Shown here in pieces: positions 1 to 11,021 of a stretch of DNA of 64,000 nt. The notes below the pieces were generated by a model. That model was not told the origin of the DNA. It saw nothing but the letters and a program-made list of their open reading frames with translations, and did no database searches. Each line of letters opens with the position of its first letter. Positions within the stretch are counted from its first letter, which is position 1. The position numbers and the translations under genes are program-made. This DNA comes from Laguncularia racemosa (lineage: Eukaryota; Streptophyta; Magnoliopsida; Myrtales; Combretaceae), in assembly GCA_037954665.1 (NCBI GenBank), contig JBBMOL010000021.1, positions 6,944,001 through 7,008,000 of the forward strand. The letters run 5' to 3'.

Positions 1-311
1 ACTTAAGTAGACAACGTAGGTAGTCAACACGCTCGTGTTGTAACAGAGTTGAGCCATAACTAAGTATTTATTGAAGACTTTTATACAAAAGTTACACATG
101 CATGTAAACGACGGTATTGTGGCCATGTCACCAACATTAAAGATATGACTTTCCAATTTTGATTACCGATATTGGAGATATGATTTTCCCATTTTATCAT
201 TGAAATTGAAACTACTACTTTCCATCAATGGATGGAATTTTTCGGTATAAAAAGGAGATAAGATTTTGGTTGAATGTAGAGTTCTAGAGTTTTGATAAAG
301 GTGTCAAAATT
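1..311 (+). repeat. LTR-like upstream segment with TATA box
   Basis: Sequence upstream of the first tandem unit. It holds a TATA-like TATAAAAAGG at about 246-255, a likely start region for the LTR-like sequence that follows. A short inverted motif, CAACACGCTCGTGTTG, lies near position 27. The segment enters from outside the window, so its left boundary is unknown. No coding potential is seen. Confidence 0.45.
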
Positions 312-1256
312 TAGTTTAGGAGATTTTTTGAATTCTTGTTTCATTCTTATTGTTCTTTTGATAGTTTTAAGCTTGTTTTCATGATGATTGCAGCATAAGT
401 TTTATTTGGACTCGAGTATAATGAACCCTATGATAAATTTGTAATTGATGATTATTATTTAATGGAGTTATTGCTTTCTTGTGATCCAATTAAGTGTTTT
501 CAATTGTTATTCAAATTGATGTTTCTCGTGTGCTAATTTAATAGTTTATTTCATGCATGGAGATTGAGAGGTCTTGTATTTGAATGGATCAAGTATAATT
601 AGAAGGAATTGCATGCAATCTTAGAGGTCTTCTAGATTTGCATTATATCTAATAGTGGAATTCATAAATCAAAGTAATGTGATTCTAGGGGTTTTAGTTA
701 GGAAGAGATTCAAATTAATTAACTTAGGGTTGGGAATTAAAAGTCATGAAAAAAGCTATTACTTCAATTTATGAATTCCCGTAGTCCAAGAAAACAATAG
801 TGGAATTGGATAATAATTAATCGATTGTACTAGTAGTTCTAGGGGGATTCTATATCTAGGTGCATGTTTTATCACTAGTTATGTCTTAATCCATGTTTCA
901 ATATTATTTAGTTGTTTGTTTATCTTTAGCTTTGCTTCATAATTAGTTTAATAATTTAATTGTTTTTTTACTAGATAATAGGAAAAAAGAATATAATAAG
1001 GAAATGCAACAAAAAATGAAACCCACTTCTCTAGCATCACTTCCCCTTAGACAATAAAGCTCATCTTTAAGATCAAGCAATTGTTTAACTTAAAACAACA
1101 TCTGCTACTTGGAAAGGATTGTGGCACTCATAGAAGCGACAATTGGAATTTTTGTTTAGGGTAGGCATGAGTTAGAAAACATGTAAGAATTAGGTTTAGT
1201 CATGGTTTGGGCCCATGGTGTGCTAAAAACCAACCTATGTGCATTGGATCATCGTA
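312..1256 (+). repeat. Tandem unit 1, Athila-LTR-like
   Basis: First copy of an imperfect direct tandem repeat; the second copy starts about 949 bases later. The first two thirds (to about 960) resemble, in the opposite orientation, the solo LTR at 44314-61770: both carry the landmarks TTGCATGCAATC and AATAGTGGAATTCATA and an AATTAAT-rich segment in the same order. The last third (960-1256) is shared by both units but not obviously by that LTR. No ORF is present. It is probably a relic of an Athila-like LTR duplicated in place; the alternative is two independent LTR fragments. Confidence 0.55.
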
Positions 1257-1260
1257 GCTT

Positions 1261-2240
1261 AAGTTTAGGTGATTTTTCGTTGAATTTTTGTTTCATTCTT
1301 GTTTCTCTTTCATTATGAATTATTCTTTTGATAGTTTTGAGACTATTTTCATGACGATTGTAGCTTAAGTTTCAATTGTACTCAAGTATGATGAGCCTTA
1401 GGGTGAATTTGTAATTGATGGTTATTATTGAATGGAGTTATAGTTTTCTTATGATCCAATTATGTTTCTTCAATTGTTATTCGAATTGATATTTTTGGTA
1501 TGCTAATTTAATAGTTGATTGTATGTATAGAGAATGAGAGATCTTGTGTTTGAATCAATCAAGTATAATTGGAAGGAGTTGCATGTAATTTTAGAGGTAG
1601 GACAACGTAAATCTTTTAAATTTGGGTCATATCTAATAGTGGAATTCACAAATCAAAGTAATGCGATTTTGAGAGTTTTAATTAGGAAGAGATTTTAATT
1701 AATTAACTTAGTGTTACAAATTAATGGTCTTGAGAAAGCTATTACTTTAATTTAGAAATTTCTTTTACCTATGAATACAATAATGAAATTAGGTAATAAT
1801 TAATTAACTGCACTAGTACTTTAAGGTAGATTCTATATATGGGTACATGTTTTTATCATTAGTTATGTCTTATTCTATGTTATAATATTATTTAGTTATT
1901 AGTTTATCTTTGGTTTTGTTTCATAATTATTTAATAATTTAACTTTTTTTGGTTAGATAATAGGCAAAAAAGAATATAATAAGAAAATGCAATAAGAAAT
2001 GAAACCTACATCTCTAACATCACTTCCCCTTGGACAATAAAGCTCCTCCTTAAGCTCAAGCAATTGTTTAACAAAAAACAACCATTTGTTGCTTGGAAAG
2101 GATTGTGGCACCCATGGAAGCCGTAATTGGAATTTTTATTTAAGGTAGACACTAGTAAAAAAAATTGCAAGAATCAATTTCAATCATGGTTTGGGCCTAT
2201 GATGTGCTAAAAATTAACCTATGTACATCGAATCATCATA
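1261..2240 (+). repeat. Tandem unit 2, Athila-LTR-like
   Basis: Second copy of the tandem repeat, matching unit 1 throughout, from the AAGTTTAGG start to the ATCATC end. The spacing between matching landmarks grows from about 949 at the left to about 984 at the right, so indels have accumulated. Divergence looks substantial, so the duplication is old. No TG..CA ends or target duplication were found around the pair, which argues against a simple element with two LTRs. Confidence 0.55.
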
Positions 2241-2999
2241 CAACTAATTGTTGACATGTGATGGTGAGACATGAGGTTAGGGTCCATGAGTAAAAGTTGT
2301 ATGTGGGTCTTACACTTTATACTAAGTACGATCACCATAGGTCACTCCACCATATACAACTTAACCTACAATAGTGGTCATACAACCTTGGGTGGTAGTT
2401 GTATGACATAGGGATGCATGCACTCATGATTAATTTCACAATTCTCTAGAAGATTCCCTAGGTTACTTGGGTTTGAATCTCTTCATCATCTTTTGCTAAA
2501 ACTAATCTTCACTAAATTACTCAAACACTCCATCTTATCATCTAGCAAAGTAATCTTCTTCTTAAACAACATAACTAGAATACCCATTATCTATCATCAT
2601 TCCTCTTTTTTTTTTTTTTAGGTGAGGGGGTGAGGGTTAGGTCTGGTCTTGTTGTTATTTTGCTCTATTCTGCTCACATTACTAAAGGAACGATTCAAAT
2701 CAATCTTGTTTAACCACCCATGATGGTTGGCTTTGATGTCAAGTTGCTATGAGCTTAGGCTAGGTATCTAGTCATGGGTAATATTTGGAAAAGGTTAAGG
2801 GCTCGTTGAAAAGAACTCTTCGATCTTACAAACTACTGTAACTAAGATAGACAAAATGAATAATTTTACTAGTGATAATTCTTTCCTATCTTTAAGGGAA
2901 GGGTTAGAATTCAAATATACTAATGAACTAACTCACTCATGAATCTATTCATTCATTAAACTTACCTATTCATTGATGTCACATTTGCTTAATCTATAT
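2241..2999. other. Non-coding spacer
   Basis: AT-rich spacer without a supported gene. It contains one notable stem-loop at 2377-2407 and a run of T at about 2607-2620. The rest shows no recognisable transposon protein or terminal repeat. Confidence 0.5.
2377..2407. repeat. Perfect 10-bp hairpin
   Basis: GTCATACAAC (2377-2386) and GTTGTATGAC (2398-2407) are exact inverted complements around an 11-base loop. Related ATACAAC/GTTGTAT fragments lie just upstream (2280-2360), so this may be a decayed array of short palindromes like those in the LTRs of other elements here. Confidence 0.6.
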
Positions 3000-3560
3000 A
3001 TTATAATAATAAAAGTGATATTAAACTACCTAACCACCACCATCACCACTATTACCTATGCCCCTACCACCACCTTTAAACCACTACCACTATCAATACC
3101 ATGGTGGTTGTGATGGCCACAATGTAGTGTTGATGTTAATATCGGTAGTGGTGGTGACATTTGTGCGAGGATAGATGGTAGGGATGAGTAGTAGTGGTGG
3201 TGATGGGGCAATAGTGTTAGTGTTAGCAGCAAGGTTATAGTAGTGACTTTGGGGAAATGGGGGGAGTTAGGTAGGGGGATGGTAGTGGTGATGGTAGTTA
3301 AGGTAAAGGAGGCAGCAATGTAGTGGTGATATGATGGTAGTGGTGGTGGTGACAATATTGATGGTGATTGTTATAGGGTAATGGTATGAAATAGTTGATA
3401 TATTAAAGATAGCTAATGGTGATGCAACAATGATAGCAATAGTAGTAATAGTGGTAATGTTGGTGGGTGGTGATTGGTTTAGGTAGCAATAATGGAAGGA
3501 TGGTAATAATGTGATGGTTATGGTGGTGGTGGTAATGGTGATGATAGTAGTAGTGATGAC
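3000..3560. repeat. GTG/GAT trinucleotide-rich low-complexity block
   Basis: Degenerate runs of GGT, GTG, GAT and AGT triplets. Open frames on the minus strand here translate to T/H/I/P-rich low-complexity strings and are artefacts of composition. Similar GTG-rich sequence resumes right after element A (25047-25150), so A inserted into this block. Confidence 0.75.
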
Positions 3561-3565
3561 AATAG

Positions 3566-4157
3566 TGATGTGGGCATGGTAGCTGACATGGGTTGATTGA
3601 GCGTGTCTTTTGCAAGACACAACCGTGTAATGTGTCTGAAAGCTCCTAGAAACATACACGACCTGATACACGGCCAGAAGGCACGGTCGTGTGTTGTGTT
3701 AGCATAATTCCCAGATTCATACACGGCCACTTACACGACAAGGAGGCACGGCCGTGTGTTGTGTCAGGAAAATCCACAGAAACTTTCACGGCCTGATATA
3801 CGGCCAGAAGGCACAGCTGTGTGTTGTATCAGAAGTGTCCACAGAAGCCTACATGGCCTTATACACGACCATGTATAATCCAGACGACGGACGTGTATAT
3901 GTATATTTATTCCAATGTGTACATATTTATTTCCTTGTTAATTATTTCCCTAAGGACTATAAATAGCCTTTAGGCCATTCTAGGGTTAGCTTTTGAATCT
4001 TTTGTCAGATATACATTCTTAGAGAATAGTTTTTACTGCTTTCTCGATTGTGTGCAATTGAGGTTTTCAAGGAATAACTCAGAATTATTCTTTGTTTGTT
4101 CATGAGGTCCAATCCTAGAATTGGTCTCGTGTTGTTTACGTTTTCCGTGCTACATCA
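3566..4157 (+). repeat. Element A 5' LTR
   Basis: 592 bp, TGATG...CATCA. The U3 part (about 3595-3900) is a tandem array of roughly 65-bp units, each carrying ACACGGCC half-sites, a CACGGCCGTG-type palindrome and a CCCAGA or CCACAGA step; an exact CACGGCCGTG lies at 3747-3756. The TATA box TATAAATAG is at 3958-3966. The mate LTR is at 24462-25041. Confidence 0.9.
3958..3966 (+). promoter_or_regulatory. TATA box of element A 5' LTR
   Basis: TATAAATAG preceded by GGAC and followed by CCTTTAGGCC; the same sequence occurs in the 3' LTR at 24842-24850. Its position about 200 bp before the LTR end fits the U3/R border. Confidence 0.6.
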
Positions 4158-4159
4158 GT

Positions 4160-4170
4160 TGGTATCGGAG
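4160..4170 (+). promoter_or_regulatory. Primer-binding site of A (tRNA-iMet type)
   Basis: TGGTATCGGAG two bases after the LTR end. It differs at one position from TGGTATCAGAG, the complement of the 3' end of plant initiator tRNA-Met. It fixes the 5' LTR boundary and the plus orientation. Confidence 0.75.
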
Positions 4171-4190
4171 TAAGGCAATTTCCTGCGGAG

Positions 4191-5410
4191 ATGACAACTC
4201 ATCAAGGCAATGATGGCGGTCGTGTTCTTGACAGTTTTCAGGATGCGAGATCACAAGAAGCCTATCAATGGGTTCCGAGGGCAAAGTTTGATGCTATGCA
4301 TCAGAAGGTTGGGCGTATGGAACAGCGCTTTGATGAATTGATCGAGTGTTTCGACGCCATAGTAGTAGACCCCAATAGGGTTGGGGTGTTGGTAGGAATC
4401 AGTCGCAGGCAGCTGATGTCTACAGTGGACAGATGGTTCGACCTGTTGTAGAGAACAGGTGGGGACGGGTAGAGGATGAAGACTCTGGCGATGAATACGA
4501 GGGCTCGCATGGAGGTAGACCACAGCGAGGGCACGGTGGCAACGGTGGTGGCTATCGCCTAATTCAGTATGGGAACAACCCGAGGGATAGTGGTTACCGG
4601 AGGAACTGTATCTAGTATGATCAAGGAGATGGGGGAGAGTACCGCCTGAAGGTCGACATCCCATAGTTCGATGGAAGCGTTAACATCAAAGGTTTCCTGG
4701 ATTGGATTGCCGAAGTGGATCGATTTTTCGATTACATGGAAATTCCTGAAGACCGTCGGGTTAGATTGGTGGCATGTAGGCTGAAGAGTGGAGCCTCGGC
4801 ATGGTGGGAGAGGCTATAGAGCAGGAGACTAAGAGAGGGTAGGCATCCGGTGAGGAAGTGGTATCGCATGAAACAGTTGTTGCAACACGACTTCCTTCCT
4901 CCAAACTATGAGCAGATATTGTTCCAACAATATCAGCGGTGTTGTCAAGGGCAGCGGTCCGTGCACGAATATACTGCAGAGTTCATGAGGTTGGCCGAAC
5001 AGAACGACTTGAGGGAGATTGAAGGCCAGCAAGTAGCACGATATGTCGAAGGACTGAAGCTCCAGATCAAGGATAAAATAGGGGTCACAATGGTGAGAAA
5101 CTTGGTTGAAGCAAAGAACTTGGTCTTACGAGCTGAATTGATGTTGCAGGAGCAGAGTAGTAGGTACAGAGGTAGAATAAAGGGGTATGTCAGTGATGCT
5201 GTTGGCAGTAGTAGCAAGTTGGGACTTGAGAAGAGCAAAGGCGTTATACACAAGCTTAGCGAGGAAAACACCAAGAAAGAAAAAAAAGAGTGAGGGAAAG
5301 AGACCTATCGAGCCTAGGGGGACCCAGAGACAGAACAACCCATATGCCAAGCCAATCTTAGGTAAGTGTTTCCGTTGTAATCAACCTCGCCATAAATCAA
5401 ATGAGTGACC
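4191..5410 (+). pseudogene. gag: Element A Gag (capsid, nucleocapsid), broken
   Basis: Starts at ATG 4191 (MTTHQGNDG) and continues through several frames: the first is open to 4451, a second covers about 4433-4615, and 4850-5293 carries the retrotransposon-gag core (KWYRMKQLLQHDFLPPNYEQ, then RSVHEYTAEFMRL and LRAELMLQEQ). Stops interrupt the intervening stretch (4616-4849), which still reads as gag (SGASAWWERL). The zinc knuckle CFRCNQPRHKSNE near 5370-5408 has C-x2-C-x4-H in place, but its last cysteine codon has become TGA. Gag would form the virus-like particle in the cytoplasm. Multiple frameshifts make it non-functional. Confidence 0.8.
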
Positions 5411-5582
5411 TGCTAGGAGAAGTGTTAACATTCTTGATAGAGGAGACGAAGATGACGTATGTTGTGAACCTGATAGAGAGGATGATTACTATGAGGAGGA
5501 GGAAGAAGAGGCAGAACCGACCTATGTGATTAGGCGAATGATGCTAACACCGAAGTAGGAGGAGATTACCTGATGACACCAG

Positions 5583-7234
5583 TTGTTTTGCACTAGGTGT
5601 ACCATTGGTGGGAAGGTGTTCGAGTTGATAGTGGATAGTGGAAGCTGTGAAAATATCATTGGAAGTGAAGTTGTTAAGCAGTTGCAACTACCTGTCGAAA
5701 AACACCCAAATCCATACACCATAGGGTGGATTAAAGCTGTAGAGAGGATCGAGGTGAAGGAAAGGTGTAGGATACCATTCTCAATAGGGAAGTACCATGA
5801 TGAGGTCTTTTGTGATATTGTGGATATGGATGCCTGTCATGTCTTATTTGGCAGACCATGGCAATTTGATGTGAACGCACAACACGCTGGAAAGGAGAAT
5901 GTGTACAGGCTACAGAAAGGGGGTGTGAGGTATACGTTGTTGTCGCTAAAGAAGAAGGGACATTTGAGGGAGAAGAGAGCAGAAAGTCGTTCTTTCTTAA
6001 CTGTCACCCAGTCAGAGAAGGACTTGGTTAATGATCTAAAGGAATCACGGGTGGTTCATGCTCTAATAGTGAAGGATGTGTCGGTTGGAGGAGATGAAGT
6101 TAGTGTGGGAATTCCTGAAGCAGTGAAGAGTTTGCTGGACGAATATAGGGAGGTGGCTCCTGATGACCTACTTGAGGGTCTACCGCCTTTGAGGGATATC
6201 CAGCATCAGATAGACTTGGTGCCTGGAGCAAGTCTCCCAAACTTACCACACTATAGAATGAGCCCCAAGGAAACTGAAATTCTTCAAGAGAAGGTCCAAG
6301 AGTTATTGGTCAAGGGATTTATCCGAGACAGCCTGAGCCCATGTGCGGTACCAGCGTTGTTGACTCCTAAGAAAGATGGGAGCTGGAGGATGTGTGTTGA
6401 TAGCAGGGCTATCAACAAGATCACAATAGGATAAAAATTTCCCATACCACGCCTAGAGGACATGTTGGACAGGTTGAGCGGAACCACTATCTTCTCTAAG
6501 ATAGATTTGAGGAGTGGATACCACCAAATTCGAATCCGCCCTGGACATGAATGGAAGACGGCATTCAAAACCAAGGAGGGGCTATATGAATGGTTGGTGA
6601 TGCCATTTGGTCTCAGTAACGCGCTAAGCACCTTCATGCGTGTGATGAACCAGGTACTGAAACCCTTTAATGGTCGCTTCATTGTAGTGTATTTTGATGA
6701 TATCCTGGTGTTTAGTAAATCTGAGGAAGAACACCTTGAACATTTGAGGTGTGTTATGTCTGTGTTGAAAGAGAATAAATTGTATGCCAATTTAAAGAAA
6801 TGCACATTTTTGTCGAGGCGACTATTGTTCCTCGAGTTCATAGTCAACAATGAAGGGGTGATGGTAGATGATGAGAAAGTGAAGGTGATCAGAGAGTGGC
6901 CTACTCCAAAAGCCGTCACTGAGCTGAGAAGTTTTCTAGGCTTGGCTAGTTTTTACAGGAGGTATATTAAACACTTCAGTACAGTTGCTGCTCCCCTAAC
7001 TGAATGTTTAAAGAAAGGGAAATTTCGATGGGGTGAAGAGGCTGAAGTGAGTTTTGTAGACTTGAAAAGACGATTATGTAGTGCCCCTGTATTGGCGCTA
7101 CCTGATTTTGACAGGTTATTTGAGGTGGATTGTGACGCCAGTGGAGTTGGGGTTGGGGCAGTGTTGTCACAGGAGAAAAGGCCAATAGCGTTCTACAACG
7201 AGAAATTGTGTGAAGCCAAGAGGAGTTGGTCTAC
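5583..7234 (+). pseudogene. pol: Element A Pol part 1: protease, RT, start of RNase H
   Basis: One frame with a single in-frame stop at 6432-6434. An aspartic protease motif IVDSGSCENI lies near residue 18. The pre-RT linker reads DIQHQIDLVPGASLPNLPHY. RT motifs follow: SPCAVPALLTPKKDGSWRMC, KIDLRSGYHQI, VMPFGLSNA and the catalytic YFDD at 6690-6701. RNase H begins with FEVDCDASGVGVGAVL near 7120-7165. The stop lies in the block between RT motifs A and B and falls where related elements have Tyr (TAT to TAA). The frame is cut at 7234 by element B and resumes at 22923. The original role was copying element RNA into cDNA in cytoplasmic particles. Confidence 0.88.
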
Positions 7235-8614
7235 TAATATAGCCATTTTATACTCAATCTTTATAGTATGAATTGTGTTAATTTATTATTCATTTTATAG
7301 AAATCATAAGGAAATGGTACTTAATTTTATTATGGTGATAAATCAGGTTTAATGGAGTTAAGAGTGCTAATTCAAGTAATTTAGAGAAGTCATCTGCAAT
7401 TTGGATCAAAGTCAAGGACTTACATCGCCGGTGTACAAGAGAAGAATGCATGAACAAAATAGCTTTTTGGAAGAAACAAGGGAAGTACACAGGCGTGTAA
7501 TTCCAGATGCACGGTCGTGTGTTTGGTTTGAAAAAAAAAAAAAACAGAAGCTTACACAGTTTAAGTACACGGCCGTGTGTTTGGTTTGAAAAATAAAACG
7601 GAAGCTTACACGGTTTAAATACACGACCGTGTATAACCGTGGGTTGAGACCGTGTATATGGAAAAGTTCGGCCGTTTTAGGAGATTTTTCGGTTTTCATA
7701 TATATATCTCTTCGTTTTTCCAGAAGGAGGGAGGCAAGAGGGAAGAAACCGAATAGGAAAAGCAAGAGACACTTGAAAACAGACACTTTTCATCTTTTTC
7801 ATTTTTTTGATTTTGTTTAGTTATGAACATGTGTGGCTAAACAATCTTCTAGCCAAAGGATCATCAATAGTTTATTTCATTAAGAATTGTGAGATCTAAT
7901 TGATTTGTCTTTATTCTATTCTTTATTTTTGGGTATTTATATATCTGCTGAATGTTTTGTTATTATTATCTTGTTTGATTGGTATGAATTAGAGCTCTTC
8001 TATTCCATTAGCAAGTTAATATACTGTTAATTAGAATGTCAGATCCGTAATTGTTTGATAGTTCTAATCTCTGTGACACAATAACATGTTTGATTATAGA
8101 ATAAATAATGAAATTCATGTTATGGAGATATATAATTTTGTTTAAATAGGTTATCTTATAATCTACTGGCATGAATTGGTGGTCTCTGTTGTTTTTAATG
8201 CTACTGATAGATTAAATCCTAAGAGCTTGTTTAGGGTTGTTTAATCAATAAGAGAAGTAATCAAAGAGCTTGTTTTGATTATTAAGAAAGTAAGGAGAGA
8301 TAGGTTATTAGATCTTGTTAATAACCATAACCAGTTTATCTGAGATAAAGAATAGAAAATATTTGCATCAATGATCATTTCTATGAATTAAACTATAATG
8401 ATACCTTTGGTTAAGCTTTCATCATTATTAAATTTTATTATTTGATTTCAGTTTTATTTGAATTTACAAACAAAACCCCCATTCTTCTTTTTCTCTCTAT
8501 TTTCTTTCAATAGAAATAAATTTAACCAATCCTTGTGGATATGACCCTATTCACTGTTATATACAAAAATTGTTTAGGAGTAGGTTTTAATTTTGTTGGA
8601 TTCGACACCCATCA
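7235..8614 (+). repeat. Element B 5' LTR
   Basis: 1380 bp. U3 carries a palindrome array at about 7485-7660 with an exact CACGGCCGTG at 7568-7577, separated by A-rich stretches and CAGAAGCTTACAC steps. A TATATATAT box lies at about 7699-7708. The end GACACCCATCA is fixed by the PBS. The mate 3' LTR is longer because it holds a foreign segment. Confidence 0.88.
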
Positions 8615-8619
8615 AATTT

Positions 8620-8640
8620 TGGCGCCGTTGCCGGGGATTG
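8620..8640 (+). promoter_or_regulatory. Primer-binding site of B (tRNA-Asp)
   Basis: TGGCGCCGTTGCCGGGGA is an exact complement of the 3' end of plant tRNA-Asp including CCA, as I recall that tRNA. It lies five bases after the LTR end. This primer is typical of Athila elements. Confidence 0.88.
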
Positions 8641-8665
8641 GTGTCAAATTTATTTCTATTCTTGC

Positions 8666-10366
8666 ATGACTCGTTCTTCTCATACAGGTGAACTCAATTA
8701 TAATCTAGAGATTGAGAAGACTTTTAAGAGATTGCGAAGAGAAGCTAAGCTGCGTCAAAAAGAAACCGCTATATCTTCATCCCCGGACTAAACTTGGCAT
8801 TGGATTTGTCCGATTCATCCATTGAATCTGAAAAAGAAGAAGATATGGCAAATCCTGAGAGAACATTAAGAGAATTGGCTGCACTGGATGTGATTCAACA
8901 ACCACTTTGTATTCAGTATCTTGAATTGGCTGTTGATTTTGAATTGAAATCTGGTTTTATACATTTGCTACCCACTTTTCATGGTCTTGAGAATGAAGAT
9001 CCTCACAAATATTTGAAAGAGTTTCATATAGTGTGTTCTAGTATGAGGCCGCAAGGAATATCCGACGATCAAATCAAGTTGCGTGCCTTTCCATTTTCTT
9101 TAAGTGCTAGAGCTAAAGATTGGTTGTTTTATTTGCCTCCAGGTTCTATTACTACTTGGACAGATATGGTGAAGCTTTTCCTGGACAAATTTTTCCCTGC
9201 ATCTAGAGCCGCTGGCATAAGAAGAGAGATCTGTGGTATCAAACAGAGGGATATCGAGACTCTTCATGAGTATTGGGAGAGGTTCAAGCAACTTTGTGCA
9301 AGCTGTCCACAACATGGGATATCTGAACAACTTCTCATTCAATACTTCTATGAAGGTCTTCTTCCGATGGAGAGGACGATGATGGATGCTGCTAGTGGAG
9401 GTGCCATAGTGAATAAAACCCCTGGTCAAGCTAGGGAATTGATCTCCATTATGGCTGCTAATTCACAACAATTTGGGTTTAGACATGATTCTTCTTCAAG
9501 GAAGGTAAATGAGGTAAGTGTTTCTAACCTTGAACATCAAATTTCTAACCTAACCTCCCTTGTTCAGCAGATAGCCCTCGAAAATACACAGCAGGTGAAG
9601 GCTTGTGGAATTTGTGCTACCCCTAATCATCCTATTGACATGTGCCCCACATTGCAAGATGACAATCATGAGCATGCCAATGCTGAAGGAGGATTCCCAG
9701 GACAGCCATAGAGGAAATATGATCCCTACTCGAATACTTATAATCCTGGATGGAGGGATCATCTTAACTTCAAATATGGCAATAGACCACAAAACTTCCA
9801 ACAATTCTAGCCTAGGCCATCAAACCAAGTACCACCAGCTCCTTCCAATTCAGGTATGTCTCTTGAGGAAATTGTTAAATCGCTTGTTGTTAATACAAAA
9901 CAATTTCAAGATGAGACAAAGCAGAGCATTCAAAACTTGGAGAACTAGGTAAGCCAACTTGCTTCTTCTATAAACAGGTTAGAAACTCATGGTAAGTTAC
10001 CTTCTCAAACTATCACAAATCCAAAGCAAAGCGCTAATGCAATTACCTTGAGAAGTGGAACGGAATTGCAGGGATCAAATAAGAAAGGACACCGATCTAA
10101 TCTTGAGGAAGAGACTAAGAAAGAGATCTCGACTCCGGGCCAGCAGGACAACCAGACCAGAGGATCCCTCATTGAACCACCAAAGGTCATGGTGACTGCA
10201 CCCCCTTTCCCTTTTAGATTAGCGAAATCCAAGGATGAAGCTGAAGAAAAAGAGATTCTTGAAACTTTTCGCAAGGTTGAGGTAAATATTCCTTTGCTTG
10301 ATGCAACAAAACAAGTACCTCGCTATGCTAAATTCTTAAAGAATTGTGCACTAACAAAAGAAAGCT
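8666..10366 (+). pseudogene. gag: Element B Gag (Athila type), broken
   Basis: ATG at 8666 opens MTRSSHTGELNYN and runs 41 codons to a TAA at 8789. The main body continues in another frame from about 8794 to a TAG at 9709-9711. It holds the Athila-type capsid region (HLLPTFHGLENEDPHKYL, FPFSLSARAKDWLFYLP, TLHEYWERFKQLCASCPQHG, LLIQYFYEGL) and the knuckle CGICATPNHPIDMC near 9604. The frame then continues (YDPYSNTYNPGWRDH and a spacer with ITLRSG) with two more stops to about 10366, where it shifts into the protease frame. Athila elements usually make one Gag-Pol; here one frameshift and several stops break it. Confidence 0.85.
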
Positions 10367-11018
10367 GAAAGGTAATGAAAAGAATAGTGTGGGTGAGAAT
10401 GTTTCAGCTATTCTTCAGAAGAAGCTTCCTCCTAAATGTAAGGACCCAAGTATGTTTACTATTCCTTGCAAAATAGGTAATCTTGGAATTGCTAAAGCCA
10501 TGTGTGATCTAGGAGCTTCGATTAATGTTATGCCTTTGTCTGTTTATCAATATTTGAATGTTGGTTCATTGAAGGAAACAGGTGTTATTGTTCAACTTGC
10601 TGACAGGTCTAATGTTTATCCTGAGGGAGTTCTAGAAGATGTTTTAGTACAAGTTAATGGGCTGGTTTTCCCTGCTGATTTTTATGTGCTTGACATGGAA
10701 AATGATGATTCTCATAATTCATCACTGATATTATTAAGGAGACAATTTCTTAAGACATCTAGGACGAAAATTGATGTACATGACGGTACCCTCACTATGG
10801 AATTTGATGGTGAAGTGATTAGATTTAACATTTATGATGCCATGAAATATCTTAGTGATATCTCTCATGTTTTTGTTATGGATGTTATTGACCCATTAAC
10901 ACAGGCTACATTTGACTTGATAGACGGTGATGAGTTGAAAATTGCACTTAATAAGAGTCTTACTATTAATACATTAAAAACTCTTAAGAAGAAGTTTGTA
11001 ATATCCTCTGATTTGTAG
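10344..11018 (+). pseudogene. pol: Element B protease region
   Basis: Open frame of 224 codons following a frameshift from Gag. The aspartic protease motif appears as MCDLGASINVMP (about 10501-10536), with the DLGAS form of the active site usual in Athila. A flap-like segment follows (GVIVQLADRSNVYPEG, FYVLDM, LILLRRQFL). It stops at TAG 11016-11018 and the same frame continues into the RT linker. The protease would have cleaved the polyprotein inside the particle. Confidence 0.82.
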
Positions 11019-11021
11019 GAC

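Noticed and set aside
3056..3730. Several minus-strand ORFs of 70-134 codons rich in Thr, His, Ile, Pro
   Set aside because: They are translations of the GTG/GAT triplet block and of the A LTR array; composition alone explains them.
7290..7820. Overlapping ORFs on both strands in the B 5' LTR (and 21452-21849 in the 3' LTR)
   Set aside because: They lie in U3 array and TATA region, repeat between LTR copies and have no protein-like pattern.
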